Shown here: positions 22,981-33,536 of the stretch, piece by piece
Position numbering within the stretch: position 1 is the first letter of the stretch
Layout: each line of letters opens with the position of its first letter
Origin: Datura wrightii
Taxonomy: Eukaryota > Streptophyta > Magnoliopsida > Solanales > Solanaceae
Assembly (NCBI GenBank): GCA_035772735.1
Contig: JASDFA010000003.1
Coordinates: 61,376,501 to 61,440,500 of the forward strand
Direction of reading: 5' to 3'
DNA: 64,000 nucleotides
Position numbers and translations under genes: made by a program
The notes under the pieces: generated by a model
Databases searched by the model: none
Seen by the model: the letters and a program-made list of their open reading frames with translations, nothing else
What the model was told of the DNA's origin: nothing

Positions 22981-23625
22981 TTGTATGAAGAGTTTTCAAG
23001 TGTTAAAGACTTGACTCAGTTGAGCCCCAGTATTGACCTACGTGAGGGTATAGATGGATTCGTTGTATATTTTGATGCCTCTAGAGTTGGTCTTGGGTGT
23101 GCGCTGATGCAACATGGTAAGGTCATTGTGTATGCCTCTAGACATCTTAAGACTCATGATAAGAATTACCCGACGCATGACTTGAAATTGGCAGCGGTGG
23201 TGTTCGCATTGAAGATTTGGATACACTATTTGTATGGGGTTTATATGGATGTGTTTACAGACCACAAGAGCCTACAATGTGTGTTCACCCAGAAGGATTT
23301 GAATTTGCGACAAAGGAGATTGTTAGAACTACTCAAGGACTATGATATGAGTGTCTTTTATCATCCGGGAAAGGCCAATGTAGTGGCGGATTCCCTTAGC
23401 ATACTGTCTATGGAGATTGTTTCTCATGTAGAAGACAAAAGGAAAGAGTTGGTGAAGGATGTACATTGGCTTTCACGATTAGGAGTTCTCCTTGTGGATT
23501 ATATGGATGGTGGTGTCATTGTTCAGAATGGCTCAGAATCTTCTTTGGTGACTGAGGTCAAGGCTACGAAAGAGGAGGATCCTATTTTGGTAAAGGTGAA
23601 GGAGGTGTTCAAAATTAGAAGGTAG
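22981..23625 (+). pseudogene. Element E RNase H (right-arm copy)
   Basis: 214 codons with YFDASRVGLGCALMQHGKVI, THDLKLAAVVFALKIW and FTDHKSLQCVF, then the linker VYHPGKANVVADSLS-like segment (here FYHPGKANVVADSL). As in the left copy, Lys replaces the usual catalytic Glu in THDLELAAV. Only a few residues differ from the left copy (for example Val/Ile at the FVVYFD segment), all compatible with drift after duplication. Confidence 0.9.
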
Positions 23626-23640
23626 AGGTCTTCTTCCAAG

Positions 23641-24245
23641 GGGGAGATGGTGTACTTCGATATCAGGGTCATTTTTATGTTCCACGCGTTGATGATTTGA
23701 GGGAGAAGATGTTGCATGAAGCTCAGGGTTCTTGATATTCTATAATCTAGGTGCCACCAAGATATATCGTGACCTACGGGAAGTCTATTGGTGGAATGAC
23801 ATGAAGAAGGACATAGCAGAGTTTATGGCTAAGTGTCCGAATTGTCAACAAGTGAAAGTAGAGCATCAAAGACCAGAAGGTGTGCTGCAAGACATTAGTA
23901 TCCCCACTTGGAAGTGGGAAGAGATTAACATGGATTTCATCATAGGTTTGCCTCACACATGTCGATAGGATGACTCTATTTGGCTTGTTGTAGATAGATT
24001 AACTAAAGCAGCTCATTTCTTACCTGTCAAAACATCCGACTTAGTGGAGGACTATGAAGGATAGCCTTACTATGAAGAGGCTCCGATGGAAATCCTTCAT
24101 CATCAGGTTCAGAAGTTGAGGAACAAAAGAGTATCTTCAGTAAAGGTTCTGTAGAGATATCAACATATTGAGGAAGCTATGTTGGAAGTCGCAGCACATA
24201 TGATGGCTAAATACCTGCACCTTTTCCCTTTTGGCCAAGTTCCAA
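23641..24245 (+). pseudogene. Element E integrase remnant and pol tail (right-arm copy)
   Basis: Integrase zinc-domain end (CPNCQQVKVEHQRPEGV) and first core strand (INMDFIIGLPHTCR) at 23732-23968. DSIWLVVDRLTKAAHFLPVK follows, then an abrupt jump near 24033 to the tail (YYEEAPMEILHHQVQKLRNK and a chromodomain-like end AKYLHLFPFG). About two thirds of the integrase core is deleted, exactly as in the left arm. Confidence 0.88.
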
Positions 24246-24437
24246 CTTGAGGTACCAAATTCCTCCTTAATACTCTATTCAATTTCATTTTTAATTCATG
24301 TCCCCCAGTTTCTTTCATGTTGGAGCATGTATGTATGATTCATGAATTCAGTTCAGTCATATGTATTAGGCCGGAGTTAGTCACTCTGTCAGTTTCAACT
24401 TCAGATGTTCAGTATTTGAGATTGCAGTTCCTTTCCC

Positions 24438-24442
24438 CAGCT
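24438..24442. other. Microhomology scar of a 204 bp deletion
   Basis: CAGCT here joins element E 3' untranslated sequence to the F-type LTR. In the left arm the same two sequences are 204 bp apart, each next to AGCTG (6809-6813 and 7013-7017). One CAGCT and everything between was lost from this arm, including E's polypurine tract and LTR start. Confidence 0.9.
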
Positions 24443-24444
24443 AG

Positions 24445-25199
24445 TGTCACGACCCGAGCGTAGACCCGGATCGTAGACATGGGACAAGGGACCCCGAGAG
24501 ACCCTAAGTCAACCCATGACATAAGTGTACCACTAACTCATTCGATAAACTGAAGAATATCATCAATATAACTCAGTGGAAGTGTAATTCAACATAACAT
24601 CAAAATAACATCCGAAGCTAATGCATACATATGTCTGAAAAGCCTCTAGTCTAAACGAGTTGATGGGACAAAACCCCCAACTAACACAACAATACGAAAA
24701 ATGAAATATGACATGAAGCTAAAAGTCTAGTCCTCGAAAGATGAGGACTCACCAATCACGCAGGTGCTAACTCTGATAAGCGACTTCGAGCGGGGCTGAA
24801 CCTGAGAACCGGATCCTGCATCATGAAACGATGCAACATAGAAAGTATGGGGTCAGTACGTGGAATGACATAGTATGCAATGTAAGTAAAACCTCTTTAG
24901 TAAAGTAAATCATTTAAAACATTTCATACATATCATAAGTTTTCAAGTATAAGTAGAAGGTCTACATGCATTCATTCTGAAATCAAAATCTTATCATGAC
25001 CTGTCCATGCTTAGCTTTACAACATCATGACTGACTCGAATGACTCAAAGTTGAACATAACATTTATATCAAAAGTTGAACATTGAGTCAAACCTTACTT
25101 TTAGAACATGCATGCATAAGGTAATCATCACGAGTAAGGAATATGCAAATCTGAATGTTATAGACATTGGGAGACTCGTCACTTAACCGACATACCATG
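24445..25199 (-). mobile_element. 3' portion of Tekay F 3' LTR
   Basis: Minus-oriented; starts TGTCACGACCCGAG (LTR end) and runs to the element A insertion site at 25199. The rest of the same LTR resumes, in the same orientation, at 33537 on the far side of A and ends at 34865 beside the F internal region. About 250 bp of LTR is missing between the two pieces, judged against the 2.33 kb solo LTR. Confidence 0.85.
25195..25199. other. Target-site duplication (5' side) of element A
   Basis: CCATG immediately precedes TGTTATACC of LTR A; the mirror copy shows the same bases at 6052-6056. The downstream partner was lost when A's 3' LTR was truncated. Confidence 0.65.
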
Positions 25200-25309
25200 T
25201 GTTATACCCCGTAAAATTTCCAACACATAGATGGCCTATTCGCGTGTTGGTTAAGAGTATTTGAAAGCCATACATGCTAGGAAAAGGCCCAGGAAAAGAC
25301 CGGATGAGA

Positions 25310-25440
25310 AACCTGTCGAATCATCGCGGAAGGAGCCGGGGCAGAGCCCCTCCGCGATAGCAACGTGTCACAGAGGTGGAGCCTCCGCGTTGGCTCCGTG
25401 ACATGTTGGCCCTGTCAAGGCCCAAGTATATAAGGCCTCC
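25310..25440 (+). promoter_or_regulatory. LTR A promoter block
   Basis: CCTCCGCG and GTGTCACAGAG / CTCCGTGACATG words precede TATATAAGG (25427-25434), then CACTTCGGTTCATTT. The same series is found in Athila LTR D, in the same order relative to TATA. Confidence 0.7.
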
Positions 25441-26213
25441 ACTTCGGTTCATTTCATAAATATATCAAATAATTTCAAGTAAGGTCGAGCAAAAACAGAG
25501 GGAGACGAGGTTTCTTGATAGTTTCCTTCCGATTACGCCGTCAAACGCCGTCCAAACTCAAATTAACTCCAAATACCGAGGTATTAAGCAGTAAGGAGCA
25601 TTCCTACAGATTTAGTTTCGCGAAATTCGACCGGCGAATCGTCGTGCTACCGAACTAAGGTAAGTGGAATTGCTCCAAATTAGTGTCAATATACTCCTAG
25701 CCTTAAAATGAATATTTCTCCCTTCTGGACTTTCGAGAAATAGTGAGTTTTTAACCATCTTTCGATAAGCCAAAGTTTAGACTATAAATATATCGAAAGT
25801 GACATTTTCTTTCAGAATATTAGTGTATTTGGTTCTAATTGACATGTATATGAATGTAGTTGGGAGAACCAACAGAAGTACTGACGAAAATCACATCGGT
25901 CAGTCGGGTACTCAGAAACAAGGTATGTAAAGCTATTCTTTCAGCAAGCCAGGAAGTACAGTCTAGAAAATAAATAGAATAAAGTCTATTAATAGACACC
26001 CAATGTACAGGAACTATTTCAGTACAATTTCCAGCAAGCATGCTAGTATATCACTACGTATTATGCGATAATCAGAATAACGGATAGTCAGATGATTTTA
26101 GATAGTAATGTGGTATCCGCTAGTAGCTCAGTATGTTCTTATGTAATATCCAGAATGGAAGTTGTAAAAGCAGTATAATGAATTAGCAAGATTACAGATA
26201 GTATGTATTACAT

Positions 26214-26411
26214 TTGTTGAGACTGTATCCGGTAATAGATGGCACATTTTACATTATTGAGCTATATCCAGTTATAGATGGCATGTTCTATGTTGGTGAG
26301 TTATATACAGATATAATCAGATCAGTAATCAGATATAGAAATAACTCCAGACACCGATACATCTCCAGATACAGATATAGCTCCAGAAACAGATATGGCT
26401 CTAGAAACTGA
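26214..26411 (+). repeat. Degenerate tandem repeats inside LTR A
   Basis: Three units of 39-45 bp then about five 18 bp units (CAGATATAGCTCCAGAAA-like). Mirror copy at 4840-5040. At 26750-26900 a further pair of roughly 60 bp units share CCAGATTACCCTG and CAGGGGCAG. Confidence 0.72.
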
Positions 26412-28009
26412 TATAGCTTCAGATCACGGATAACAATAATCAGATAAATAGATAAAGTCCAAGTAGCAGTTAGCCCAGCAATCAGAAACAGTGTAAAACA
26501 GAATATAGCATTAGTTGTTTAATACGGACTGGCCTTGAAATAAAAGAAGAGAATATGATTAGTATTTTTCATTTGAGCATGCTTGTTGTGTATGTGTTTT
26601 GCATGTTGAGACTTGTTATGGCATGTGGGCACACTTTAGCATCCCCGCCGCCCCTGGTTATAGCTGTATCGATACCAGAGATACCGCCCCCAGCTGGGCG
26701 ATGTCGTCCGCCTAAAGGACGATGATGGCTGACCACCATAATAATACGGTCCAGATTACCCTGCTTGCAGGGGCAGTTCAGTTTACTTTGCGCAGAGCCA
26801 GATTACCCTGTTTACAGGGGCAGACTACTCTGTGTGCGCTTGTGGCGGGGGGCAGTTTCAGATACAGATTTTTATAAAATTACCCTATTGCGTGTTTACA
26901 CCCAGGGGCAGTTTCAGTCACAGATACAGAAGTAGAATACCCCGTTGAGCGCTTGCTCCCAGAGGCAGGAGTCTTCGGACTCAGACACAGTTCATTGTCA
27001 GAGGCCAAGGCCTGAGCTACATACCCAAGGGGGCCGGTAGGAGGAGCTCACAAGTTATCAGATAAGTGGAGTGACTTATTTTTGGTTGGTTTAGACCCGG
27101 GTTGGGGTAAATAGATTGTTCTGTTGGTTGGCACCTTCCGGCTTATGGGGGTCGGTCAGGTATTGTGTGTATTTATATGTATATCCATATGTGCTACTAG
27201 ATACTGATAGACAGTAGGACGACACGTCGTCAGGTACGCCCAGTTTAGTTACAGAATAGGTAAACTCTCCTCAGTTATCCTCACCTAGATAGACTCAGCT
27301 ACTTCCTGCTTTTATTTCATGTTTTTGTTGTTACCCATTTCAGTTGTATATTTCAGTTTGCTTTACATGCTCAGTACCTGTGGTACTGACGCCCGTAGGG
27401 GCGCTGCATTGCTTGCCTGCAAGTACACATAGACGAGGAGTCGATCCCTCATGATCCAGTCAGCAGAGTTGTCAGCTCCTATCCTCTGGAGTTAGACAGT
27501 CGGAGGTTGCTCCTATTTCCTTTGATTACAGTTGGGTAGGTCGGGGCCCTGTCCCGACAATTCTATTATTACTTCCTAGAGGCTTGCAGTCTGATGTTTC
27601 CCTGTGGTAGTGGAGCCGATCGTGTGGGGCCATGCATGTATATATGTATTTAGTTGATTATGTTGGCCGTGTGGGGCCATAGTCTGATAGTAGTGGTGAC
27701 CTTGCCGCTCACGTAGTTATTCAGTATTCTATTGTTAAGTTACAGATAACTAGACAGCATGGTAGCCTTGTCGGCCCGCATAGGTTTCCCCATTGTAAGT
27801 ATGTTTCTGGTTAGCTGAAGTTTTATACAGGTGGCTATAGGCCTAGTCGCCGGATGATGTGTTTACAGCCGTTATATAACCCGTTGATCCCTTAAATTTG
27901 AGTTAGAGCTAGCCAGGCTCCAGATGTGCTTAGGCTCACCAGTTAGCAGTCTAGGTTCTACTAGGGCACCAGGTGCCAGTCATACCCCCTAAGGCGGGGC
28001 ATGACAAAC

Positions 28010-28022
28010 TTGGTATCAGAGC
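28010..28022 (+). other. Primer-binding site of element A
   Basis: TTGGTATCAGAGC three bases after the LTR end at 28006, complementary to initiator tRNA-Met. Confidence 0.92.
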
Positions 28023-28169
28023 AGTTCGTGTCCTAGGGAGTCTGCAAGCCGTGCTAAGTAGAGTCTTGTCTATGGATGTGTTATGCACCACATACTATAG
28101 GCAGGAGGTTGCGAGGCATAATAGGATGGTTACCCGTCTTTCATACTTAGTCGTGCCATAACACAGTAC

Positions 28170-29600
28170 AGTATAGGGTTGGTTCTTTTGAAACTTACCA
28201 CCCTCTTTGTCTACAAATACTATCGCAGATCAGTGGAACCCTGCTATACGCAGGAGATTAGATATAGCGGCAGGCGAAGGCACCAGCAGGATGCCTCACT
28301 TACAGCCAGATTTAGCCCGGTCTGAGGGCGATGCAGAGGTGTCATCTCGACCCTCCCAGCAGTCTCCGCCTCGCCAGACACCATTTGAGGCAGCACCGCC
28401 TCCCACAGCTCCTGCACCCACTTCATCTGATTAGGAGCTATGTAGTGCGGTGGTTATGTTAACCCAGATACTAGCTACTCAGCGTCAGCCAGTACCACCT
28501 GCAGCAGCAGAATCTCTAGGTGGGCCAGGTAGTTCCAGGGTTAGAGAATTCTTGGTATTGGGACGCCCTCAGTTTACAGGGTCAGATTCAGGGGAGGACC
28601 CTCAAGACTTTCTGGACCAAATGTAGAGAATCTTTAGAGTCATGCATGTAACCCCAGCAGAATTAGTGGAATTAGTAGTGTTCCAGTTGAGGGATATTGT
28701 TGTTTTGTGGTACGAAAGTTGGGAGAGATCTCGGGGAAGGGATGCAGCCCCTCCTACTTGGTCCAGCTTCTCAGAGGCCTTCCTAGACCACTACTTACCC
28801 TAGGAGGTCAGACAGGCCCGGATGGACCAGTTCTTACACTTAGAGTAGGGGGCCAGGAGCGTCCGTGAGTATTCTTTACAGTTTGACTCCTTAGCTCGCT
28901 ATGCTCCAGCATTTGTGGACACCATGTCGTCCAGAGTCCATCGCTTTATTATGGGCCTGAATTCAGACTACATAGAGATGTGCATGACGGCTACTTTGAG
29001 AGAGGACATGGACATAGCCAGGGTACAGGCCTTCACACAGACAATTGAGGGCCTGAGACAGCGGCAGCGGGGCGACAGGCAGGCGACTTCAGAGCGGCAC
29101 CGTAGAAACAGACCCGCTGAGATTCAGGGGAAATTCCTAGGGGGACGAGACCATGGTTTTCAGATAGGTCACCCAGATTTTTACCTCCGGTACAGCAGCA
29201 GAGAGGCAGATTTGTTCGCCGGAGTCAGTCAGAGTATGGTAGCAGTTTACAGACAGTAACATCACCTCAGCAGCGGAGGGCAGAGCAGAGTAGGTTGCAC
29301 CTACCCTTGTCGTATATGCCACCGACCCCATTATGGAGCCTGCAGGCAAGGCTTCTCAGGGTGCTATTACTGCGGACAGGAAGGGCATTTAATGAGAGAT
29401 TGTCCGGCCAGAGGACAGGGTAGCTGGGATAGTTTGGATAGAACATCAGCGGGGCCACGAGCTCCAGCAGCCTCAGCAGGGCGCAGACCCTCAGGTTCAG
29501 CAAATAGGGGCCGAGGTAGATCATGAGCCTCTGGCCCAGGTGCAGGCCCCAGCCGTACCTATGCATTACCAGGGAGGCAGGATTCAGAGGCATCTCCCGA
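28170..29600 (+). pseudogene. Tekay element A gag (right-arm copy)
   Basis: One Gag frame broken by several stops: 28207-28434, to 28624, to 28803, to 28847, then 28915-29259. Segments show the Pro-rich N-terminus, FTGSDSGEDPQDFLDQM, the Retrotrans_gag core (WYESWERSRG, FSEAFLDHYLP, ARYAPAFVDTM) and, after a further stop, the zinc knuckle CYYCGQEGHLMRDC (29367-29405). Stops at 28432 (TAG, CAG in the left arm), 28801 (TAG, TGG in the left arm), 29258 (TAA) and 29524 (TGA) are private to this arm. It is a nucleocapsid precursor, not functional. Confidence 0.92.
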
Positions 29601-29601
29601 T

Positions 29602-30075
29602 GTGGTCACAGGTATATTGATTATCTGCTCATACCCTGTTCATGTATTGATTGATCCAGGGTCTACCTTGTCATATATTACACCATTTGTGGCCCGAAAG
29701 TTGGGTATCGAACCAGAATTGCTTCAGTATACCTTTTCAGTGCTTACACCGGTTGGTGACTCAATTACAGCTAAAAGAGTTTACCGGGGATGTACGGTAG
29801 AGGTTGCTGATCGCCAGACCACAGTAGACTTAATAGAACTTGAGATGGTCGACTTCGATGCCATTATGGGTATGGACTGGTTAGTGCCATGCTATGCCAA
29901 TTCAGAATGTTGGACCAAGACGGTCCGATTTCACTTTCCGGGGGAAGCAGTGCGAGAATGGAAAAGGAGCACAACTATGCCAAAAGGTAGGTTTATTTCC
30001 TACCTTAAGGCGAGAAAATTAATAGAAAAGGGATGTATTTACCACCTAGTTAGAGTCCAGGACGTTCGGATGTAA
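29602..30075 (+). pseudogene. Element A protease (right-arm copy)
   Basis: 157 codons with HVLIDPGSTLSYITPFVAR (retropepsin active site DPGST in place of the usual DSGAT), FDAIMGMDWL and the linker FISYLKARKLIEKGCIYHLV to RT. It ends at TAA (30073-30075) where the left arm has a Glu codon, so the stop arose after duplication. It cleaves Gag-Pol in particles. Confidence 0.9.
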
Positions 30076-31029
30076 TCTCCAACTCTTCAATCGGTTCCAG
30101 TGGTCAATGAATTCCCTAACGTATTTCCAGATGAGTTGCCTGGTATCCCTCCCGAAAGGGAGATAGATTTTGCAATTGACTTGTTGCCAGGGACTCAACC
30201 TATATCCATTCCCCCGTATCGCATGGCACCAGCTGAGCTTAGACAGTTGAAAGAGTAGTTAAAAGATTTGCTCGACAAAGGCTTTATCAGGCCTGGTACT
30301 TCCCCGTGGGGTACGCCAGTTCTGTTTGTAAGAAAGAAAGATGGCTCACTCTGTATATGTATAGACTACCGGCAGCTAAATAAGGTAATGGTTAAAAACA
30401 AATACCCACTCCCTAGAATAGATGATTTGTTTGACCAGTTGCAGGGGACCAGATGTTTCTCTAAGATAGATCTGAGGTCCGGATACCAGCAGGTCCTAGT
30501 TCGTGCGAGGGACATTCCAAAGACTACTTTTAGGACCGGATATGGTCACTTTGAATTTAGTCTTGTCTTTTGGGCTGACGAATGCTCCCGCAGTGTTTAT
30601 GGACCTGATGAACAGCATATTCAGGCCATATTTGGATTTGTTCATAATAGTATTTATCGATGATATTTTGGTATATTCTCGTTCAAAGACAGATCACTAG
30701 AACCACTTACGAACAGTACTCCTGATCCTTATGGACCGTCAGCTATATGCCATGTTTTCTAAGTGTGAGTTCTGGCTGAACTCAGTTGCCTTTTTGGGGC
30801 ACATCGTGTCGGATGCTGGTATATGGGTGGTGACACACAGAAAATAGAGGCGGTCAAGACATGGCCCAGACCTACCACTCTGACCGAGGTTCGTAGTTTC
30901 CTGGGTTTAGCAGCGTATTACCAGAGATTTGTTGAAGGATTCTCCACTATAGCAGCACCTCTAACAAAGCTAACACAGAAAGCAGCAAAATTTCAGTGGA
31001 CGGAGGCATGTGAGCAGAGTTTTCAATAA
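30076..31029 (+). pseudogene. Element A reverse transcriptase (right-arm copy)
   Basis: 30076-30257 entry (EFPNVFPDELPGIPPEREID, then TAG after QLKE), 30268-30663 fingers and palm start (RPGTSPWGTPVLFVRKKDGS, DYRQLNK, KIDLRSGYQQ). A two-base deletion near 30557, absent from the left arm, shifts the frame; FGLTNAP and the catalytic FIDD continue at 30503-30700. A TAG after TDH and a shared frameshift near 30828 precede the connection (30823-31029, RSFLGLAAYYQRFVEGF). Confidence 0.9.
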
Positions 31030-31665
31030 TTGAAAGCTAGATTGACCTCCGCCCCAGTACTAGCATTGCTAGAGGGAACAGATGGGTATGCGGTGTATTG
31101 CGACGCCTCAGGCATTGGACTGAGTTGTGTGCTGATGCAGTGTGGAAAGGTAATTGATTATGCTTCCAGACAGCTGAGGAAGCACGAAAAGAACTATCCG
31201 ACCCATGACCTGGAACTGGCCGCAGTGATCCACGCTCTGAAAATCTAGAGGCATTATCTGTATGGCGTTCATGTAGACATTTTTACATGTCATAAAAGCC
31301 TGCAGTACATTTTCACACAGAGGGAGTTAAATTTGCGACAGCGTCGTTGGTTAGAATTGCTAAAAGATTATGACGTAAATATTCTCTACCACCCAGGGAG
31401 AGCTAATGTAGTAGCAGATGCCCTCAGCCGTAAGTCAATGGGGATTTTGGCGTATTTGCGACCCGAAAAGCGGGAGTTAGCTAAGGAAATTCACCAGCTA
31501 GCTGGTTTAGCCGTTCGAGTAGTAGAAACAGAAAATAACAGAGTGGTGATTTAGAACTCTACTGTGTCATCGTTAGTTACAAAGGTAAAAGAACGGCAGT
31601 ACGAGGACCCTGACTTAGTCTAGCTCAGAGATAGAGTTCAAAAATGTAAGGAGCCAGATTTCCAA
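31030..31665 (+). pseudogene. Element A RNase H and linker
   Basis: 31030-31248 has YCDASGIGLSCVLMQCGKVI and THDLELAAVIHALK (Asp and Glu of RNase H), then a TAG at a normal Trp. 31333-31554 has QRRWLELLKDYDVNILYHPG and ANVVADALSRKS. Two further TAG stops lie in the linker before the integrase. The inverted repeat ends, as far as the window shows, at 31250 within this domain. Confidence 0.9.
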
Positions 31666-33004
31666 GTGACTAAGGATGAAGTGCTGCGTTATAAGGGCCG
31701 CCTATGTGTCCCGAATGTTTCAGGGCTTCGCCAGCAGATCATGCATGAGGTACATTACGCTCGCTGTTCCCTCCATCCAGGAGCAACGAAAATGTACCAC
31801 GACATCAAAGACATCTACCGGTGGCCAGGTATGGAAGCTGAAATAGCTGAATTTGTATCTAGATGTCCTAAGTGCCAGCAGGTGAAAGCAGAACACCAGA
31901 AATCAGGTGGTCTGACGCAGGATATAGTCGTGCCTTTGGGGAAATGGAAATCGATAAATATGGATTTTGTAACAGGGTTACCCCGTACCAGACATAGACA
32001 CGATTCTATTTGGGTAATAGTTGACAGGCTAACAAAATCAGCTCATTTCCTGCCAGTGAAAGCTACCTTCTCGGCTGAGGATTATGCCAAATTATATATC
32101 AGAGAAATAGTTAGATTACATGGAGTGCCAGTATCTATTATTTCAGACAGAGGAGCACAGTTTAAAGCTAGATTTTGGCAGTCGTTTCAGAGGGGTCTGG
32201 GAACGCAGATTAACTTAAGTACAGCCTTTCATCCTCAAACAGACGGGCAAGCAGAACGAACTATCCAGACGCTCGAAGATATGCAACGAGCGTGTGTACT
32301 AGATTTTGGGGGTAGCTGGGATGAGCATCTGCCGTTGATTGAATTTGCCTATAATAACAGTTATCATTCAGCTATCCAGATGGCGCCCTTTGAAGCTTTA
32401 TACGGGCAGAAATGTAGATCACCTGTCGGCTGGTTTTGAAGTGGGGGAGACAGTGCTGATTGGGCCGGATATTATTTATCGGTCAGAAGAGGCGATGAAG
32501 CTTATCAGAGAACGCCTACTGACTGTTCAGAGCCGCCAGAAGTCTTATGCAGATATGCGGCGCAGAAATCTAGAATTTGCAGTGGATGACTGGGTATATT
32601 TGAAAGTGTCTCCGATGAAAGGGGTGATGAGATTTGGCAAGAAAGGCAAGCTTAGCCCGAGGTTCATTGGGCCATATCAGATTCGGCAAAGAATAGGCCG
32701 AGTTGCATACGAATTGAACTTGCCTCCAGAGTTAGCGTCTGTTCACCTAGTATTCCATGTATCTATGTTGAGGAAGTTCGTAGGAGACCCTTCCACAGTT
32801 GTTCCAGTTCAGGATGTCCAGGTCACAGAAGAGTTAGCATATGAAGAGGTTCCAGTAGCCATCTTAGACAGACAGATTTGTAGATTGAGAACTAAAGATA
32901 TTGCGTCTGTCAAGGTATTGTGGCGTAACAGGAATCAAGAGGAGATGACTTGGGAGGCGGAGGAAGATATGAAGACCAGATACCCTTATTTATTTCAAGC
33001 CTAG
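31666..33004 (+). pseudogene. Element A integrase and chromodomain-like tail
   Basis: The first frame (31666-32439, 257 codons) has the HHCC zinc domain (HEVHYARCSLHPGATKMY, CPKCQQVK) and a complete DDE core: Asp in MDFVTGLP, Asp in SDRGAQF, Glu in DGQAERTIQTLEDM. An extra T near 32437 shifts the frame; 32339-33004 then covers GKLSPRFIGPY and the type II chromodomain-like tail VKVLWRNRNQEEMTWEAEED. This tail is the mark of Tekay/Del chromoviruses and may guide integration to heterochromatin. It is the most complete integrase in the window. Confidence 0.93.
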
Positions 33005-33268
33005 TCAGGCGACAGGTATGTTAGTATTATTATCTTATGCAGTGCCTTATAGTATATATAAATGAGAAGGTCTATTTTAATCTGTCATTTAAATACTACA
33101 GTATTATGTGGAGTACCTGCATGGGACTTTTCTGCATTTCAGGTTTTTGGGATCGTCCATATTATAGGGGAAACTCTGCCGAAATTTTTCTAGAAACAAG
33201 TTGAGTAAGTTGAGAAGTCCTCCAGATAGAAGTTACATTCGAGGACGAATGTTCTTAAGGGGGGAGAA
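33005..33268 (+). other. Element A 3' untranslated region, hairpin and polypurine tract
   Basis: About 260 bp without a gene. CATTCGAGGACGAATG (33236-33251) is a perfect 6 bp stem with loop AGGA. AAGGGGGGAGAA (33257-33268), the polypurine tract that primes plus-strand DNA, ends at the LTR. Confidence 0.85.
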
Positions 33269-33536
33269 TGTTATACCCCGTAAAATTCCCAACACATAGA
33301 TGGCCTATTCGCGTGTTGGTTAAGAGTATTTGAAAGCCATACATGCTAGGAAAAGGCCCGGGAAAAGACCGGTCGAGAAACCTGTCGAACCATCGCGAAA
33401 GGAGCCGGGGCAGAGCCCCTCCGCAATGGCAACGTGTCACGGAGATGGAGCCTCCGCGTTGGCTCCGTGACACGTTGGCCCTGTCCAAGCCCAAGTATAT
33501 AAAGTCTCCACTTCGGTTCATTTCATAAATATATCA
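33269..33536 (+). mobile_element. Truncated 3' LTR of element A
   Basis: First 268 bp of the 2807 bp LTR, with the promoter block and TATATAAA at 33496-33503. After CATAAATATATCAC the sequence switches to F-type LTR. A deletion therefore removed 2.5 kb of this LTR, the downstream target duplication and about 250 bp of the host LTR. Confidence 0.92.

Larger units (their letters stand above)
25200..28006 (+). mobile_element. 5' LTR of Tekay element A (2807 bp)
   Basis: Begins TGTTATACCCCG, ends GGGGCATGACA, followed by a tRNA-Met primer site. It has a GC-rich promoter block (25310-25420), TATATAAGG at 25427-25434 and a tandem-repeat zone. The first 265 bp differ from the 3' LTR fragment (33269-33536) at about 15 positions by hand count (near 6%), more than the arms differ from each other. 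A is therefore older than the inverted duplication. Confidence 0.94.
19613..31250. repeat. Right arm of the giant inverted repeat
   Basis: Reverse complement of 1-11843, separated from it by a 7.77 kb spacer. It contains, in order, the outer half of LTR D1, element E, the F-type LTR piece and element A through RNase H. It may continue beyond 31250, but the partner sequence is outside the window. It differs from the left arm by point changes, small indels, a 204 bp deletion (at 24438-24442) and several private stop codons in element A. Confidence 0.96.

Noticed and set aside
24440..24444. GCTAG as a target duplication of element F
   Set aside because: The other side of F (40659-40663) reads ATTCA, so the two do not match.
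28010..28022. tRNA gene fragments at the primer sites
   Set aside because: Only 12-18 nt complementary to tRNA 3' ends are present; no cloverleaf could be drawn.
1..31250. The inverted repeat could be an assembly artefact (fold-back read or collapsed chimera)
   Set aside because: The arms differ by many point changes, a 204 bp deletion and private stops, which a copied read would not show. Spanning reads are still the decisive test.
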